Notes: a model not told the origin generated them from the sequence alone. 64,000 bases of DNA from Rhea pennata (GCF_028389875.1 NC_084667.1:57080570-57144569), one strand, 5' to 3'; positions 49,927-63,901 are shown, numbered from the stretch's first letter. Made by a program: numbers and translations.

Positions 49927-51760
49927 CCTCCCCTTTGTATACAATGTCTTTTCTCAAGTTTCCAACTGTTTGGAAGAACAAGTTGTTGCTAAACTTGAAG
50001 CTTATATGTGAATTGAATTTGTAACTCCTGCAGAGGCTATAACACTTACCTTAAGCAAAGGTTTACAGTAACTGGCACTGGTAAAGACTAATAGGTAGTG
50101 TGTGGAATGAAAACAAGATGTAAAATGGAAAAATGGTCCAAAGTCAAATTTCAGTTTATTTCTAGTTTAATACTGAAGGTGGTATTTTCTTATTCACACT
50201 CCTATCTGTGAGTTGGAGTCTATTTTCCTCTTTAATCATGGAACACAAGTGAACTGCTATTTGATCTGGTAGATCAGATTAAACCCCAAACTAGCAGTAA
50301 CAGTTCTAGAAATAGCTCAGTGGCGAAGATTAAAAGCAGGCATTACAAATTGAATAGAAATTTGTCCTTAGTATATTCCTTTTACTCACTTAGATCTTCT
50401 TGTCCTCTGTTTCCTAATTTAAGTTACTGAGTAATGGATAATACTATTTCCTGTGTTTCTTTTAGGGGTGTGTGTGTGTGGGGGGGAGCTTGCCTCATTT
50501 CTTCTCTGCCTTACATTTTCCTAACTTTTTTTCGAGGGGGAGGGGATTAATATTTCTATCCTCCTACCTTATGTTTCCATTCCTTAAATACTAGTTGTAA
50601 AATTTAACTTTCTGTTGTTAATACAATTTTTACTTTGCAGTTCTGTGTATAAAATGCTTTGCAGAATCCATGTCAAATAAGCAAAGCAGGGGAAATAGTG
50701 TAGAGGCAAGTTCGCTAACATTTAGCTATATAGCTATATTCTGTAGGTGGGTGTAAAACCTGCATTTCATTATGGCTATCCTAATGCACTTCAGGAAGGT
50801 GATTTGTCAGGTGAGGGTGGAGGAGATTGGAGATTGGTGCTGGGTCTTCCTTCCTGCAGGTGTGGGCTCTGCAGTGAGGAACTTTTCCCTGTGTCTTTCT
50901 GGCTTCCATTGTTATATCGAGAGGAGAGAGAAACCAGTGTCCTGACACTTTCTAAGGTCTGAAGCTGAGTAGACAGCAGCAGGGCTTCCACTTGATTTCA
51001 TTGTAGAGGTTAAGCACAAATCCGTAGGAGGATCTCCAGAGCAGATAGAAAGTAATGTTCTCTTGCTGGCTTGTAGATCAAAGGACTGAATGGTCTCTAC
51101 CTGCTGTTTACATAGCAGAGTGAGAAGGAGCTTAGACTCCACCACTGGTGGAAGAAGCCCCTCTGGGAGGGCAAACAAACTATTTAGGTTTTTTCAGACC
51201 TTTCTGCAACTGCTGAAAAGCTTTAATTTTCTGAGCAAGTGCTGAAGCCCATTAAATAGTTATTTTTAAAACCTGATGACCCTTTGGATGCTTCTGTTGG
51301 TTAGAGGAACGTAATGAGCGTGAAGGTGTAAAGATAAGTATACATAACTCATTATGGTAAATATCTGCCACTCCACTGATAGGTTTGCTTGGTTACTGAC
51401 TTTGTTGTCATCCAAAGTGGGTATGGTGAGCACTGAATCTTAAAGATGTTTGAATGAAGATAAATGCCTTAGCACTGGTTCAGGAAAAGTGCATTGTAAT
51501 CTTTAAAAAGCAGCCAACATTCTCGTAGGATGGTTGCGGTTATTTCTGTATTTGTGTTAAAGTAGATAGCAATTTCTGCCTTTTTTTTTCCTCACCCACT
51601 GTGTTCTGTCTGTATTCTTTATACTGTAACTATATGGATGCCTTTTTGCTGTTTATAAGCAGCATAGAAATCTAGAAGTGCACTGTATCCTTTTAAGAAT
51701 GTGCAGCAATAGTAAATTTGTGTTTGTAGGTGTAGCCTAATAACTTGTGTGTTGTTTTGA

Positions 51761-51964
<204 letters not shown>

Positions 51965-52681
51965 TAAGTAAGAAGAAAGGATATTTAAATTAAAATGATT
52001 TTCATTCCATTGGTTTAAGTAAGAAACTGTTAGGCAAAAATAAATATTAAGTTCAGTATGGCTTATTTTTCCATTTAATTATCTTTTAAAACAAAGGATT
52101 TCCTTCAGAATGAAAACACGAATATGGTATTAGTACCTAGATTTTATCCTCAGCGGATTACATCTGGTCTTTAGTTACTGTTAGGTAGGGAAGGCTGTAA
52201 ATACATTGTCATGTTACAGATTGAGTCTGTCAATGTATATTTCATGCAAGTAGTATTAAATTCTTCTGCGGCAAAGGATCAGGCAAATGATGCTTTGAGG
52301 TTGTTCAGTATGAGAAAGCTAGACTACAATATTTTATAAAGCCAATTACTGTGTCCCCGCACTTTGTTTCTCAATTCTTAAGCTCTAGATATTAAACTTC
52401 TTTTTTTAATGGAATCATGCATCTTGCTCTTAAGTGCTGCTGCTTTTTGTGTGTAGGAGGGGTGTTTCGCTCTCCAATTTTACAGTAGATAACTATCTAT
52501 ACTGTGTGGATTTTTGTTCTCATGCAACACAGTTGTCACTCTTTTGCATATTACTACATTGACCTCAATTACAAGGTGGCTTTCTCTTTCAAATAGAGGT
52601 AAACGAAAATGGCAAGTGGCTTTTCCCCTGTCACTTCCCAAAGCTCCTGGATGGTAAAGGCCTGGGTGTTCAGGTGACCTG

Positions 52682-52697
52682 TGGCCACCAGAGGGCA
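52682..52697 (+). promoter_or_regulatory. Strong CTCF-like motif in YY1 intron 2
   Basis: TGGCCACCAGAGGGCA contains CCACCAGAGGGCA, a full match to the CTCF core CCASYAGRKGGCR. It is the best CTCF candidate seen in the window. Confidence 0.6.
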
Positions 52698-55479
52698 ATC
52701 TTGAGGTTGCTAGAGAGAAGCGTGGCTCTTGGAAGTTATGAAACTAAGATTGCCCATGCAGCTGTTCATACAGTCCACTTCTTTGTGCACTGTGGTTGTA
52801 ATAACCAAAGGCTTATTGCTCTATTCAGTGTATAAGTAATATTAATGCTGGTGTTCTGCAAAATTTGAGCACAACTGCGCCTTCTGCAGCTGTTCTGATA
52901 ACCAGTTTTTATAATGTTAAAAGCAAAGCCTGTGTATGAAACTACTCATTTTCATTTGGCTACTAACTGGGTATTCTTCAAAGCCCCAGTGCAGAATTCT
53001 GTCACATAGAGAGCAGGTAGATAATCAGATGTTATTCTTACTACTTGTGTCAGCTAGCAAAGAAGTGTGCTTTAACACCTGTTTTTTCCCGGCTACTTGA
53101 TGGATGGAGACTAGTTCTGATCCAGCTTCTTGGTTAGATGGATTCTGGTATTAGGTGTGTCCATGCATTCTTGTTTCTACTCTTGCATCTACTCTTAGAT
53201 CTTACTGTGGTTGATCACCTTTTCTGTTATTCTTCATTCTGCTGCCTGTATGCTTGTAGGTGAGGATTGCGGACATAGGCTTTTCCCACAATTATTTTTC
53301 AGTAAAACACAGATTTATGCTCAAAATCTGGATTTTGGAGATTCCTAATAAGAAACCCTAAAGCAGGGAGAAAGCACTGCAGAAGTTTCTGATCTGGAAA
53401 TGTATTAAAAATAAACAACTGGAAAAAAAAAAAAGACTTACCTGAAGTGATGAGTGGTTCTATTGATACTGCTGTTACTTCGCTTACTAGTGTTGATCAT
53501 AACAAATGAGTTTTTATTTGAGAGCTCCTGGAAGGCTGATCTAGGTTTTCTTTGTGAAAGTAAATGTTCAAGTGATATTTGGTGTATGCATAGTGTTCTA
53601 ATTCTAAAATATTACACACTTCTACTATAGTCATGTGCCTAGATTTGACATTCTCACTTATTTTAAAGCATGGTGGGGTGGAACATTTGGTTCTGTTAAG
53701 GATTTGAGTACTGAATAGCTATGTTTTGCTATGGAGCTTGGGTGGTTTCTCGTAAAGTGTTTACATGCGAACACTGGATGTTGTTCTCCAGATTGGTTTG
53801 GTTACTTGAAATGGTTGCTGGAATTTGAGCTTCTTGAAATGACTAGATTGCTTCTGTCAGATTTTTCTGCATGTTCCTTTAATATTATAAAATATTCCCA
53901 ACTCATAATAATAATAAAATATAAAATAAACCCAACTCATCTTTGGGTTGTAGTTATTCTCCTGTGAAGAAAATAGTATCAGCTGGCAGTAGTATAAAAT
54001 TACCACTTTTTTATTCATGGTAGAATGTTGTAGAAAGTTGTAGAACTAGAATTTGTAACATGATGGCGAGACTATTTTGTGTGTGCGGTCTCTTACTGTG
54101 CTGTTAATATCTCTCTCTGCAGCACATAAGATGAGACCCACTTTATTCATAAGACAAACATACAGCGATAGGGTAAGCAACTGCGGGCACATTGCCTTTA
54201 ACAATAGCCCCAAGATGTGCCAAAGCCATGAAAAAAATGTTCTGATAGCTTGATTGTAGATGTAGGAAAATCCCAAGCATTAGCTGTTTTAAGAAATCAT
54301 CTTTGTTTTCTTGCTCAGCATCAATGACTGTCAAATTTCTATTCTTGCCTTAAGAAGAGGGGTGGGGGGAGCTGGGGAAGACTCCTTCCCCATTAGTTAG
54401 CATGCTAGATCCTAAAGGACTGTGTACAGCTGGGGCGGATAAATATGAAGGCATTAGAACATTGCTTGTTAAAGTCTTGATCGCTTTGTGGTGGAGCATG
54501 TTGAAGGGACTCCTTGTGGTTAGTAACAAAATTTAAGTTCTAATGTATGTAAATATCTTTTCTACTAGTCAAAAAAAAAAAAAAACTTTGACAGTTTACT
54601 TGTACTGGAATTGAGTTTAGAGGTACTGGGAATGTGGTTATTAGTGTTAAAAGAATTTGTTTATAATAAAGGTTTTTGAAGATTTCAAGCATTGCTAGTT
54701 ACTCGGAGGTTCAGAGTCTGTAAACTCTTTTTCACAAGTTATATTCTGAAAACTTTGAGCAGCGCATGAATTTGAAACTTAGTTATCTTCAAAGATTACT
54801 GAGTAGCTTCCTTTGCTCTTGAGTACAGTTTTCGTGTTTCGGTAACATTCATCTTTAGCTGGCTTAAATTTTGTGCATAATACCCACATGTAAGGAAGCA
54901 AGAAAACTGGCTAGGAAAATTGCATGCTAAGTGTATTTCATGCAATTGAGAGCAAATTACTTTGGGATGCCTTCCTATTTTCATTAAGTTATTTGGAAGA
55001 GCTGCATTTTTTTTTAACAAATAAAAATTAGCTAATCAAAACCAAGACAGATTGACTCTTTGTAACTGTGCAGCTTTTTTTTTATTAAGATTGACTGAAA
55101 CATTTGCATTGATTCATGGGAACAAAGTTCGTGAGTTTAAACACGCAGGCAAAGCTAGTGTATTTGGGTGACTTAAAACCTTTGTCGTCTGGTAATTTAA
55201 AAATACTGGAATTGAATTTTAGTGGTAATCTATTTAGGCAAGGTTCTGGAGTTTGGATTGTTCCTGTTAACAAGTTGGTTTAGAGAATGACAGGGAATGG
55301 ACTTGAACTCCTGAAGTGTCCTGTAGCACTAGTTTTTTTAAAAAAAATCTATATTTTTTAAAAAAATGCTTAGTAATTCAGCATATGAAATGTGCCACCT
55401 AGTTGCTGAGCAGCAATGATGTCTTAGTACAGTGAGCAATTATGCTGTTCATTGAAATACAGTTGTTTTTTTGTGGGTG

Positions 55480-55481
<2 letters not shown>

Positions 55482-55510
<29 letters not shown>
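55482..55510. repeat. Poly(T) tract, 29 bases
   Basis: Uninterrupted T run in YY1 intron 2, preceded by GTGGGTGGG. Confidence 0.9.
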
Positions 55511-58500
55511 GGTGCATTTGCCACTGAGTCATGTATCAGGAATTCTGGACACTTTGGAACTTTTAAGTGGAATTATTGCAGTTATTCCTGGAAAGGCTTT
55601 TATACATCCTAAAATTACTGAAAACATTTTGAATAAACCAGCTGTGTCAGAACATTAAGGTATGTTCAGCAGTGAATGGATGAATGACCATAGGTTATAC
55701 CAGACTGGGCAACTTACAGCCTTCTACAAATTATTTCATTCTCTTTTACGACTCCTGCATTTTCTGTAGCTTGCTTAAAAATGTGATGGAATGAAAGCAA
55801 AAAAGAACTTGTGCATTTCTCTTAGGCAACCTTGTGTCAGAATGTAAAATATCAGTTGCGAATGATCTGCTTAAGGAAGAAAATAAAAACTAAAAAATTA
55901 CTGTGTTCCCATTTGATACATCAAACTCAGATAGTGCGATCCCCTCAAGTGAAATAAAATGCCTCATTCCATCCAAAATTGATTCAAGTAATTTTAAGGG
56001 TGAAGGAGTCTTAACAGCTTGGTACTAAAAGCTTGAGGTATAGGAGGTGTATTTTCTAGTAGACACGCATGTCAAAGACTTTAAAGGCCCCCCCCGTTAA
56101 TGAAACCGTTAAAAAATATCCTTCATTTCTGGGCCCTCACCCCTTCCTCTGCTTGCCCTCTTAACAGATATGTGACCAAACTGGCTAAAGATGGCAGAAT
56201 ACACATGTGTAAAATACTGAGAAATAAAAGGGAAGATGCCGTAGTTGGGAAATTGGTGCAGTAATAGATCCTAGTGGTAAAAGCTTTCCTTTCCATAGCT
56301 TTATCTTCTTCTCTTAGTACTCCCTCTGAAAACGTGCCATTGTAAGAACTGCCCTTCCTGTTAAGACCGCCTTCCAAAATGGATAGAAGACAAAGCAGAG
56401 GAAACTGCACTGAGTTTGAAATCGGATACCCTCCTTAAAAGTGACAAAGCATTCTGGTCACCTAGATTTATATGACTTAACCCTGTTTCTAGGGTATAGA
56501 ATTGCCTACTCTTTTTGTTCTTATTGCAGAAAAGCTTAAAGGGCAGTAAACTAACAATTACTTCACTCAAAGTGGTGTTCTTGCATCTCCTGGGGGAGGG
56601 GAAATCTTGTGCTCTGTTCCACACTGCAAAGGTCACTTTCTCTGTTCAGTATACATGATAGCTGGGACAAAAGTAGTAATTGTTTTTACCAGAACCTTGG
56701 AGCGAAGGAGAACTTTTCCATTTTTACAACAGTTTTCTGCCCTACCGTGACCAAAGCATGCTGACACTGACTGTGGACTATTTGATTGTAGTTAGATTCC
56801 TAGGACACTTTATACCACTCCTCTTGTGTGTATTTATTCAAAAGCCAGTCCAGCCAGTTTCAGTTCTTGGCATAGATGAATTCTTGCAGTGGCATAGGGC
56901 CATGGCACTCATGTTATTTCAGCTTCAGCAGAGCAGTTCAAGGAGGTGGGGCAGAGTGGGGGTGGACAGATCAGGAATGGTAAGGCCATCACTGATAGAT
57001 AAAGAGGAGGAAATTATTCTTAGAAATGAGGTCATCGTCAAAGGCAAATGTCACTGCTGGTCATCAGATACCTTTAGGAAGCATGGAAGGAGTTGCCTGA
57101 GAGAGATGAATACAATTTAGCGTTTATTTATGTATAGCAGAAGAAAAGATGCAAGAAACAAAAGTTTAACGGGGACAAAAAAGGGAGCTACCAGAACAAG
57201 GGGGAAATTTTGTACTGTTTGTCGCTGTTGTCTTATAGATTTCCTTTGTTCCTAGCCTTAACATTACTCTGTGGGTTATTATTATTATTTTAACTTACTA
57301 TCTCCAACTGTTTGTGGAGATTGACAGAGGTTTGGGGCTGGGGTGTTGGTTCTGTCAAGGTGCAGTTCTTTCAGTTTGGCTAGGTGGGTGAAAGGATGCA
57401 GTTAGCTGTTAGATACTTCCTGTATGGTGACAAAGCAGCTTTCATTGTGTATGTGTGTGCATCTCTATATATAATCTATTTTTCAGAAGAATTGAGTGGT
57501 TTAATACTGGTAATTTCACTGGCTCTTAATCTTCTCTATACTTGGATAAGAGAATTTCCTTTGAGAGCTGATACTGTCTTGTTGCTGGTTGTACCATGCT
57601 GAGTGTGACCTTGCCCCCTTCTATTGCAAATACAGTTTTTCAAATACGAGTCAACAGATTTAGCCTTTCACTGCAGTGTACCTTGGTCCAAAAAGTACAT
57701 TCCCTAGTCTGTCTCAGAAAGACCCTCTGCAGTTGTTACTGCTAGACACGGCCCATGTAGGCTCACTGCAGAAATGAAAATTCTGGTCTTGCCATCTAAA
57801 TTGACTTTCTGCAAAGGCAGTTGCCATTTTGAAAGTTCCACCCAGGTATTAACGTGTATGTCTATAGTTGTTTTAAATAGTGGTATATGTTAGAGTTCTG
57901 TTTTTGATTAATGTTTCAGGCTAAGAAAACTTGGACGGAGCTGGTAGAGATGCTCTACTGGGTGGGAGCCAAAAGTCTAACCACCAGCAAGAGGGTGGAG
58001 CTACCTGCAACAGTGTAATTAAGATCAACAGCCCAAGTTCTAGTCTGGTCTCCTTTTGCAGAAAGTTAATTTTAAAGTAAGACCAAAATCTTTTTTTTTT
58101 CTAATACATTTAAATATATTAATTCTTTAAATTCTTCTTTGAGTGATTGACCACATGGATTCCACTCCTTTGGGAGCAGGATTAGACTTCTGACAAAATG
58201 ATCAGTTGTAGTTGTGCTTGTGATGTACATGCCCTCATGCCTTTAGTGTACAAAGGGCCCAACTGTTTCTCAGCCACTTTGGCTGCCCGTGGCACTGAGA
58301 TGTATCATGAACAGTGTTTGGTGCCTTGTCTTTTTAAAGCATATGTTGACTTGCTTGCCCATGGAACACTGTTACAATTCTGGGTTTTAGGCTCAAGTTG
58401 CTCCCTCCATATACTTTGAGCCAAAACGAAGATTTAAAACCTATCCCTCTACTAGTGAAACTTTGTCATTTTGTAGTCAGTAGGGACACTAAATGTTTGT

Positions 58501-59217
58501 ATGTTCAAGTAGGCTGCTAGGATGATACTCCTCCCTCTAGAAACAAAACTCAAAACCTAGAAAATTAGCTTACTGCAGAAGGAATACACATAATGTTAAG
58601 TGCCTGTTCAGACACTGAACTGAAAAATGCAGGTGTATGTTGAATGAAGCTCCAGTCAGTCCCATGTCTAACCATCTAGTTCAGCTGAGATTTGTACCCC
58701 CAGCTGCCTGACTGTGCTGATAAATCTTCCTGATTACACTGACCAGGGTATTCTCTCTCTCATTTCACTTCAACAGCCTGTTACAGGTGAGTCTGTCACA
58801 ACATTTATTTTCCAGAGGTTACTTCAAAACCAGAGGTGAGATGCGAGAATTAGGGACAGGACTTAACACAATGGTGATTGGTGGTATCCTGTGCCAAGAC
58901 TAAGCATTAACCACTAAAGCTGTTTGCAATATTTCTCAGTACTGTTTCCTCTTTATCTAGTCTGCCTCTTTACAGATAGTAGGTTATAACCTCAGAACGG
59001 TGGTGTTTTCAGTGATTCTGATGATACTATGAGCATAGGTTTGGGGTTTAATAGGGCTATCTTTTTCTTTTTCTCTTACTCTTCAAGGAAAATGAAAAAA
59101 AGACCCCGACAACATATAGCAAGTTGATAGCGTTGGAGGTAAAGGACATGTTTTTTGGGACCATCTTTGTCCTCTCAGAACATTTATTCTCTAATGCTGT
59201 TGACCTGTGGCACTGTT

Positions 59218-59490
59218 ACAGAATCACAGAAGGCTTAAGGTTGGAAGGGACATCTGGAGATCATCTAGTCCAACCCCCCTGTTCAACAGGGTCACCTAGA
59301 GCTTGTTTCCAAGAATTTTGTCCAGATGGCTGTTGAATATCTCCAAGGAAGGAGACGCCACAACCTCTCTGGGTAACCTGTTCCAGTGCTCTGTTACCCT
59401 CGCAGTAAAGAAGTTTTTTCTCATGTTCAGATGGAGTTTCTTGTGTTTCAGTTTGTGCCTGTTGCCTTTTTGTTGCCACAAGGTCCCATG
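59218..59490 (-). mobile_element. CR1 LINE 3' end with ORF2 C-terminal remnant
   Basis: Reversed CR1: the plus strand starts GAATCACAGAAGGCTTAAGG, then GTTGGAAGGGACATCTGGAG, the complement of the CR1 3' UTR. On the minus strand an open frame (59481-59296) reads RKNFFTARVTEHWNRLPREV and SPSLEIFNSHLDK, the usual C-terminus of CR1 ORF2. The fragment is 5'-truncated at about 59490, lacks endonuclease and reverse transcriptase, and is inactive. It lies antisense to YY1 in intron 2. It is less degraded than the 38.4-kb copy, since its terminal coding frame is still open. Confidence 0.93.
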
Positions 59491-60616
59491 TTCTCAAAGC
59501 TTTCTTCTGTGCGCTCATTATGGCATAACAGACATTTATTTCTATGCTTTTTCCTGCTGTGAAAATCATAGGTACACCAAGGAATCCCCTGTGAAGAGCA
59601 GTAGGAAATTTTCTGCAGGTGCCGTAATAAAGTTTTATATGTTTGTCTTCTAGCTTCAGTACTTGCTCTACGACGAGTCTTAATCCTCACTGGAGTGTAG
59701 TCAATCAGCTAATCCCTATCTCCCGTTCGTATGTAGTTACTCTGTACTTTCCTCAAAGAGCCTTCGTAAACTAAACACAGCACAGTCATTCTCTGTTCTA
59801 ACTGGATTGTATTAAGAACAGAATATATTCTGTATAAGAACAGAAACAGTTTTCTGTGTTCAGGTTGTCGGGCGTCTCCTTTAATTGATGAAATTTTTAG
59901 ATATACTGCTGCTGATGGTGCAAGAGCCTTGTGAACACAAATGCTTTGCAGCCATCCTCTAGGAGCTATTAGTATCTGTAAATGAGAGGATTGTTGAAGT
60001 CTGTGAAAGGCATATGATAACTCCCCAGTTTCCATATTTTTAGTCATATCCATATATTTAACCCTTGCAGGGGATTGTGGTATTCTTCAGTTAGTAGTGT
60101 ACATACTCAGTGTAGCCTGGAAATGCTGAATAGGAGTTTCTTAAAATGTCCGCTTAAAACAATCAAACAAACAAAATCAAACAAACGCCCAGCCACTGAA
60201 TCTTTTGGTTTTGTTTTATCTGTAATGTGGCTGTCAAGTGTTCTGCCTGTACATGCTCACTTGAACTGTGGTAAGTCTGCAATATAGGGAGGACCTCTAG
60301 ATTTTTTTCTGAGATACAAGCGATAACCCACAGTATCATAAGAGACTTCTCTCTCACATATAGCCCCATTGGCAGTTTATAAGGGAATCTTCCTGGATCT
60401 GCTCTTCAGGAATTCTCAGGGATGCTTTTCACTGTCCATGCCTTCATTCATCCTCACAGGACCCTCTGTTCCTGTCCTCTCTGATCCGTGCACGTGAGGA
60501 AGGCGGTTGAAACCACAGACTTCAGCCATATTCACAGGAATGTGCAGTATCAAAGAACACTGTAGCTACATGCAAAGGAACAAATTCTTCCCCCTTTCTT
60601 CTGTATCTGTTTTCAG

Positions 60617-60788
60617 GAACTGTCTGTAAGGTAGTTAAAACTGCTTTGAATAGCCACAGTCATCTCACTCAGAATAGTGATTCTGATTTTAATTCTTTTG
60701 TTGAACTGTCTGTAAGGTAGTTAAAACTGCTTTGAATAGCCACAGTCGTCTCACTCAGAATAGTGATTCTGATTTTAATTCTTTTGTT
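60617..60788. repeat. 86-bp tandem duplication
   Basis: Two adjacent 86-bp copies (60617-60702 and 60703-60788), each starting GAACTGTCTGTAAGGTAG, differing by one base (CATCTC versus CGTCTC). A recent duplication in YY1 intron 2. Confidence 0.96.
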
Positions 60789-61711
60789 GAAGTAAAGACA
60801 CATCTCTGTTTAATTCAGACCAAAGAAAACATGAGAAAATCTTTAATTTAGCTTAGGAGGAATCGGTGTGCCATATCTGTGATACAGAATTGTCTTGAAA
60901 AATAGTTCAGGAACTTGCATTAAAAATATATATTTCCAGAGAAATAGCATTAGGTAAAGAGACGGTGCTCTTCTTTGGGAATACTGTGCATATGTATGAC
61001 ATTCTTCAGGCATCCAGACAGATAACTGTTAAAGCAGGACTGTTCTGAAACCGTTGCTTACAGAGAGACTTATGAATATATTTGAAACACCTAATTTAAA
61101 TGCAAGTACTGGTTTGGGCTTTCTGTATAGGCAATGGAGACTATTACTGGATCCCATAAAGTAGTAGTGAATATCCCTGTCAGTGATGAAAAGCAAATAG
61201 GTGATTGCTTCTCAGTTGCTAAGAATGGAATCCATGTGTACAGTAATTTAAAGAAAGAATGACTGTTAAAGTTTCTGTGGTTATAACATCGTCTGTGTAG
61301 ATTCCACAACTTGCCTGCCTTCCTTGCTTCTGCAGTGTCGTCTTCTGGAGTCTGGTGTGGTGAACTACTGAAGAGTGATTGAGATCTACTGTCTTTTATG
61401 TCCTGGGGCAGAGATGGGAGGGAAAGTGAAGATTCGTAGACCATATGGGTGCTGGCACAACAAAAATGGAGTTTTCAAACAAAACCTTTTAACCACTGTT
61501 AGCGAAAAACCTCTCTTTCCACTTGTTCAGAGGACTAGGAAGGTACTATTAAGTGTCTTATTCCAATCTGAGAGGTCCTTCTGGAAAAGCTGAGCTTTCA
61601 AAATGCTGAGGTACACTATTTATATTATTGTGAGGGTTTTAAAAATATTAAACTTTAAATACTACTGATGCATGTAATACTATTGAATAAATCTTTGCAT
61701 TATGCAAATAA

Positions 61712-61843
<132 letters not shown>

Positions 61844-62217
61844 TGAGTTGATAGTAACTTATGGAGCAGAGTTTTGTATTGCTGTTTTCTTTTGAGAATG
61901 AATAAGTAAAATATCTTACTATAAATAGATTTTACTTAGTTAACTATATTTAAATTATCACTCTTAAGAGGCTTCCTTAAAAACCTTTCACTGAATAATA
62001 TATTATTCCCATTCCTTGTCTTAAGGTTAGTACATCCCTAATCTTCTGGTAACCATGATGCACAGTCCCTAACATGCTGGTTTTACTGTTGTGATATCCT
62101 GCCACTCAAGAATACATACTTGAAAGAATATTCTGAAAGCTGTTCAAAGTACGTTCCTAAGATCTATATATCCTCTGCTTGGAAGTTATGACAGATTGGG
62201 AATCTAGATCAGGAATC

Positions 62218-62249
62218 TGCTAACTTTGGCATAGATGCCAAAGTTAGCA
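62218..62249. repeat. 32-bp palindrome, 15-bp perfect arms
   Basis: TGCTAACTTTGGCAT, two bases (AG), then ATGCCAAAGTTAGCA. Perfect arms with a 2-base centre, in YY1 intron 3. Confidence 0.9.
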
Positions 62250-63751
62250 TATTGGAAGACTTTGAATTATATCCTACAGAGCTAGAAGGTGCATCATCTT
62301 GATAGAGAGGCATCTGGGAGATAATGTTTCTGATCCAGTGGGAGCTGGGAAGAATCTGTCTTGAGGAGATGTTGCTAGTCGTCTTGATTTGTATCATCTA
62401 GCTTTACTCAGCTTCTGAATAGCTTCTGTTATTTGCCTTAGCCTGTAATGGAAAAAGACAATTACAATCTTACTGACTTCTGGTCTAGATATTGTGAGCC
62501 TAAGCAAATACTCACTGCAGATAGCTAGTGGTGCACAGTGGAGAGCAGGAATAGAAGGCTTCTTTCTACCAGCTATGGTCTAATCAATTGTCATTTTGGG
62601 CTGAGAAGTCGTCTTTGTGTTTATGTTGATTTCCAATTCTTCATACTGTACATGCCATTAATTCACTGTATTGTATGTAGAGATACAGGATATAGCACCA
62701 GATTATCTGAGAAGGAATACTTATGCCTTACAGTACTGAGGAATATTGCTTTCATTTTTTTGATTTACTTTTTCATAGCCTCAACTTCATCTAAATAAGG
62801 GAAAAAAAGAATATTCCTATCATCTTTTTTCTCTACTAGAATTTCTAGGTTTGTGTATTGTGACTTCAGCTTTAAAAAATAATAGTTGTGGAAAACATAA
62901 CCGCTTCTCTCACAGGCGAGTAGGGCCTTCAAAATGAATGCAAATTGATCGTGTGTTTATTTTGGTGCTTTTTAACCTCAACCAGTTCTCTGATGCACAA
63001 TGAATAGCAGTACAACACTTCCAAAGAAATTCTAGTGCCTGGAGAAGCTCTTTTAAAAAGTGGTAATTCTCCCCTTCTTAAGAAATAAGGAATGTTTAAA
63101 AATGGTTATTAGGTTTGAAGAAAATAGCTTTTGAAGAAGCAGCCTGCAGAAATGAAGATTAGCAGTTGATAGTCCCTTTAGGTTCTGCTGTTGAAGTCTT
63201 ATGCCTCGTACCACTGTGATGTTGGTAGGTTAGTTTTATATAAGCTTGAACAGCATCAGCTGAACCACATGTAGAATTTAAAATTGTTAATAAGATTTCA
63301 TGAGGCATTTTATACTTAGAGAAAGACCTTTGTAAAACGTATGATAGATGTCTATTGCCTGTCATTAAAATGTAGTATAGCGATAGTGTTTTACTTTAAA
63401 ATGGTGTAGTAAAGAGAGTTCCAGGCTACTACTGGTTTAAGTTCTAGAATCAAAAGTACTATTCCTGTAACAATGCAACATGTACCCCAGGTGACAAATT
63501 AAGGCTTCTGCCTCTGTACCTGAGTTAATGTGAGTATCTGTTGCTTTTAGGTTGAATTGGCACCAGCTCAGAGCTGCTACTACCTTACTCTGTTCTCTAG
63601 TATTTTGTAGGTTTAAACTGTAGAAGCAGTAATAGTCTCTTCTGTCTGTTTTAAGGTAGTAGTTACCAATCTGCTGCCACTGAAGGAAGCCCTGCCAGTA
63701 TGGACTAGGTATTTTCTATAGGGTGTCATGTTTTGGAAACTCTCTTGCTTT

Positions 63752-63901
63752 GTTGTTTTTTTTTGTTGTTTTTTTTTGTTGTTTTTTTTTGTTGTTTTTT
63801 TTTGTTGTTTTTTTTTGTTGTTTTTTTTTGTTGTTTTTTTTTGTTGTTTTTTTTTGTTGTTTTTTTTTGTTGTTTTTTTTTTTTTTTTTTTTTTTTTTTT
63901 T
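63752..63901. repeat. 13-bp minisatellite (GTTG + T9)n ending in poly(T)
   Basis: Ten GTTG motifs spaced exactly 13 bp apart (63752, 63765, ... 63869), each followed by nine T; the last runs into 29 T. Because 13 is not divisible by 3, each frame encodes a 13-residue repeat of Phe, Val, Cys and Leu (Lys, Asn, Gln and Thr on the other strand), giving spurious ORFs on both strands. Confidence 0.95.

Noticed and set aside
50309-50332. tRNA A-box-like TAGCTCAGTGG
   Set aside because: No B box at the right distance and no cloverleaf; chance match.
56680-57120. 146-codon ORF in YY1 intron 2
   Set aside because: No motif or family resemblance and no retroelement flanks; length is within chance for this much sequence.
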